From: Anagrus nilaparvatae
Lineage: Eukaryota > Arthropoda > Insecta > Hymenoptera > Mymaridae
Assembly: GCA_022575985.1 (NCBI GenBank)
Contig: JAKSXM010000007.1
Coordinates: forward strand, 15,688,501 to 15,752,500
DNA: 64,000 bases
Direction: 5' to 3'
A program made the position numbers and the translations under genes. Position 1 is the stretch's first letter; the number at the start of each line of letters is the position of its first letter. The notes under the pieces were generated by a model that saw only the letters and a program-made list of their open reading frames with translations, did not search any database and was not told the DNA's origin. This document shows, one piece after another, positions 60,491-64,000 of the stretch.

Positions 60491-63060
60491 GAGTATGGAT
60501 AACTCTAACAAAAGAATTAGCAAACGTATATTTAGATCGAGACAAAAATTTGCAGTTTAAGGAGTTACCTAAAAGAAGAAAAAGAAGATACTTTTCCTGG
60601 TAATATTGCAAATGCAGATGAATCAATAGCAAAATATTAGAAAAACTGCTAGAAATTAAAAAAAGTAAAACTAAAAATCAAAATTTAGAAAAAATATCGG
60701 CAAGATTGTTGATTGAAAAATTTTCAAGTAAAGCTCAAATGCGCATCAATTGATAAGCTAGTTTAAAAAGAGTTCGAACGTTTTGAAATAAATTTAGCAT
60801 AAATGTGGAAAAATTTTAAAATTGAAATAAACCATATAAATATGGAGTAAAAACATACAATAAAAAAAATTATAGATAATTATAGGTCTCTATTATCAAG
60901 AAATAAATACGATATAGATACTGTAAAAGATTACGAAGCTAGACTAGATTTGCTTGTAAATTAATATTGTAACAAAAGACCAAATAGATGTTCTCCAGGA
61001 ATAATGGAATTGCATACCAAACTTTAAGATTAATAAACAAATAACTAATACATGAATCTTATAGTCCATTTTCTGATCCAGTGACTATGACCTTCAAAAA
61101 AATAAGAAATCAAGGCTATGTATTGATTTTCAGGATTTAAATAAAATATTGGTTCCTCAAATTCAAACTTTCCCTTTAACATAAGATTTAATGGTAAAAA
61201 CAAGAAATTGTAAATATTTTACTAAATTAGACATAAACTTAGCTTTTTGGTCAGTTCCTTCAAGGATTTAAGACAGACATAAAATAACTGTTTTTACTCA
61301 AAGTGGGCAATTTCAATGGACTTGCTTACCATTTGGATGAAAACCGTCACCAGCAATTTTTCAAATAATTCTACACACCAAACCTAAAAGAGTTTTTTAT
61401 TACGCAGAAAAGAGTTAATGTTTGTTAAAACAAAACCAAAACCCTTTAATTCTTTTGAGAGGAATTATTGTGAGGTTAATTCTTTTAAAAACAATTATTT
61501 TTGTTTTAATTCTGTTCAAAAAGAATTAAATTGAAAATAATTGTTTCATGCATAGAGGGCGTTTTTCTAAGGTTTTTCGCGCCTCTTTTAAAGCATAGAG
61601 TTGTAGAAATGCAACTCTGTGTTTTAAAGACGGAATTGTCAGCATGGCTCCTACAAAAAGTCGGACCTTAGACCGCAATTGGCCTCCCAAACCCTAAAAA
61701 TCCCTCAATCCCTTCATCAATCCTTTAATTCACCTTCTAATCCTGCAGTTTCACTGACAATTTATCCACATGCTTCCAGAACCTAGAGTTATTTTCCAAT
61801 AAAGGAAAAAGCGGTATATATCTCTATGTATATATCGACTTCCGAGGAAAGAAAAGCAAAATATGCGGTTCGGTAGCTGCTTGTGTTAATTGTTGGTGAC
61901 CTCCGACATAACGTAAGGTTCAAGAGGTTAAACATAAAGCACATACATACATACATAAAAGAATTAAACTCAAAATAATTCCTCTCTAAAGAATTAAATA
62001 AACATTAATTCTTTTCTGCGTAAAAAAAATTCTTTTAGGTTTGGTGCGTAAACATTATAAGAAAATATGGTCTTTCAAATTTTGTATGAAATTGTATACA
62101 TGATGTATTAATTTTTTCTCAAACTTTTGATGAACATTTTGATCATTTATAAAGATTATTGGATGACATATTGACAGATGGTATCTGACTAAAATTCTTA
62201 AAATGTATTTGCAGCAGATTCAGTAAAATATTTACATATAATAAGTAATAATTTTGTTAGTACTCTTAAATATATTTTAATATCAATAATAGATGTTCCC
62301 ACTGCAGACTCAAAAAAAAATACTCGGCAATTTATAGGTAAAATTAATTTTTATAATAAATACATACCAAAAAACTCTCTTAAAATAATCACATGAATAT
62401 GGCAATGAAAAACCTGTTGTATATTTCTCCAAAATAATAAAACCCACAAAAAAAGAAGGAGTGCAATTTACCTGGAATGTTTAGTCATAAAAGAAGCAGT
62501 ACAATATTGGCAACATTGACACATCGAAAAACAATTTTTAGTTTTTTTAGATCAAAAACCACTTGAAAATCAAAATATCAAAGCCAGAGCAGATAAAGAA
62601 CTTAGAGACTTAGCATACTATTTATTACAATACGATTGTCGGATGGAATATAACCAAGGTATAGACAACACAGAAGCTGATAGCCTAAACAGGGATCCTG
62701 TCTTAGAACCATATGAAAATAAAAATGAACAGTTAAAAATTGTAAATTTAATAAAATTAGATGATATTTTAGAAGATTAAAAAAAATATGTCTAGAAAAC
62801 AAGAAAGAAAAATTAATCAAGAAAAAATAATGCCTACTACAGATAAATTTAAAGAAAAGAAAAAATTTTATTTTCAGAAGAATTTTGTATAGATCTTATT
62901 AAAAACATTCATGAAATTTGGTTCCACATAGGTTTAAAACAAATGCAAAAGAAAATTGGCCCCTTTTATATGGCTAAAAATTTTACAAAAAATATAAGGA
63001 AAGTTTGCAAATCATGTAAGGTTTGCATAAAAAATAAATCAAGAGGAATATGATACATAC
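60491..63060 (+). mobile_element. Ty3/gypsy-like LTR retrotransposon pol relic
   Basis: Plus-strand pieces in several frames resemble a gypsy-type pol: RT (YFTKLDINLAFW, FQWTCLPFG, near 61215-61340), an RT active-site region and thumb after an inserted element (62130-62250), RNase H end (LAYYLLQYDC and NQGIDNTEADSLNRD, 62610-62700), and the integrase zinc region (HIGLKQMQKKI then CKSCKVC, 62925-63030). Many stops and frameshifts make it inactive. No env-like frame is seen. The integrase core is missing beyond 63060. Confidence 0.75.
61374..62048. mobile_element. TA-flanked DNA element inserted in the gypsy-like RT
   Basis: Ends CACACCAAACCTAAAAG and its inverse (to 62048) are flanked by TA at 61372-61373 and 62049-62050. 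The RT frame resumes in register across the insertion if the element and one TA are disregarded, which fixes the borders. The 675-base interior has CTTT/GAATT-rich repeats and no transposase. Confidence 0.7.
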
Positions 63061-63124
63061 CCCGAGATCATTGATGACGTTAGCATCAACGTTATCATAT
63101 TTAAAAAAAGAAAATTTTCGCGTA

Positions 63125-63333
63125 TGTTAGTGTGTTTCTAAGAGTTAACATAGAAACGCGTCATAAATAGCGCAATAATGTTAGTAATAACATACATGTA
63201 GGGCCAGCTATGCAAACTTTTATTGCGAGTGTGGTGTGACGTGTTCAATATCTCCTTGGTACAGCCAGTCTGTTAGTATATATGCATTTTAAATAAAACC
63301 TGCAATAGTCCACCATTATTTCAATACTAAACA
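63125..63333 (+). repeat. Possible solo LTR
   Basis: Begins TGTTAG and ends AACA, with a TATA-like stretch (gtatatatgc, about 63276) and AATAAA at 63292-63297 in the usual LTR order. No second copy is seen in the window, so the call is tentative. Confidence 0.3.
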
Positions 63334-64000
63334 ATAACTGTTGATAGCCTATTTCTCTGCATGTGAGCTTTATAGATTCACGGGTAACTATATGTTTATT
63401 TCAAATAAAAGCTTTATGAATTGTTTTTGTTCTTTGTTCTAAGTGTATCCAATCTTCATAAAAATTCAAACAAATAAAAAAAATTATAAAATAAATATTT
63501 GAATTTTTTTTAGAGGAAAAAATATATTTAGAGTAAATATTATTATAAAAGTCTTTAATTATGCAAATTTTAAGTCAAAATATATAAAATTTCAAGGTTA
63601 GAATAATAACTGTTTTAAATAAAACCAAAAAAGAAACTTTGTGTTTGTATTTTATAAATGTAAAAGTCAGTTTATATTTAAAATTTTAAAATAACAAATT
63701 ACAAGAATTTTATTAGATTCTAAATACGACAACAATTTCATAAATTAATAAATTAAAAGGCACTCATTGCGTGCATAAAAAATATATTAAGACATTAAAA
63801 AAAAATTTTAATGCATTAAGTACCTAATAAGAAAGTCAGAGTAGACGAAGTGCTTCTTTTTAAAAATTATCATGAAATAGTTTTCATTTGATAATTTTAC
63901 TTATTGTTTCTACGTTTGTATATGTAATACATAATGAAAAGTTGAAGAAGCATTAAAACCTTTACGAAAGCCTTTGTATGACATATGTTGCTTGACTTTA
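63334..64000. other. Gene-free end of window
   Basis: AT-rich sequence without recognisable genes or repeats. Confidence 0.5.

Overview
The window is strongly AT-rich eukaryotic DNA with GT-AG introns, short conserved exons and a dense load of degraded transposons. The gene content (a modular serine protease of the innate immune cascade plus CHMP7, aminopeptidase P, mitochondrial processing peptidase beta and a MOB3 homologue) indicates an insect. A hymenopteran parasitoid would fit the base composition and repeat style, but I cannot fix the species from the sequence.

Region 1 (1-23.3 kb) holds two tandem copies of a modular serine protease (modSP/MSP) N-terminal cassette: LDLa x4, a Thr-rich linker, a CCP/sushi domain and a second CCP-like (Wonton) domain. 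Copy 1 (960-5905, first exon outside the window) stops after the Wonton domain and has no protease exons. Copy 2 (12901-23339) has the signal-peptide exon and three further exons encoding a complete His/Asp/Ser protease domain. In copy 2 the frame also runs past the splice site that leads to the protease and ends in a short helical tail. A similar tail ends copy 1, so the locus appears able to make both a protease and protease-less pattern-recognition scaffolds.

Region 2 (23.5-32.8 kb) is a compact four-gene housekeeping block: CHMP7 (-), aminopeptidase P (-), PMPCB/beta-MPP (+) and MOB3 (-). All exon phases join into intact frames. modSP and CHMP7 are convergent, ApepP and PMPCB diverge from a gap of under 300 bp, and PMPCB and MOB3 are convergent.

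Region 3 (32.8-64 kb) shows no host gene I can support. It is AT-rich DNA with nested transposon relics: an R1-like LINE on the minus strand broken by a piggyBac relic and a Tigger/pogo deletion derivative (39-44 kb), long foldback elements (one at 53.9-55.5 kb with nearly perfect arms), a minisatellite beside a Helitron-like GC hairpin end (57.1-57.8 kb), a second LINE RT relic (58.5-60 kb) and a Ty3/gypsy-like relic with a TA-flanked insertion (60.5-63 kb). Similar foldbacks, MITEs, a Tigger-in-LINE nest and a hAT relic fill the introns and spacer of region 1.
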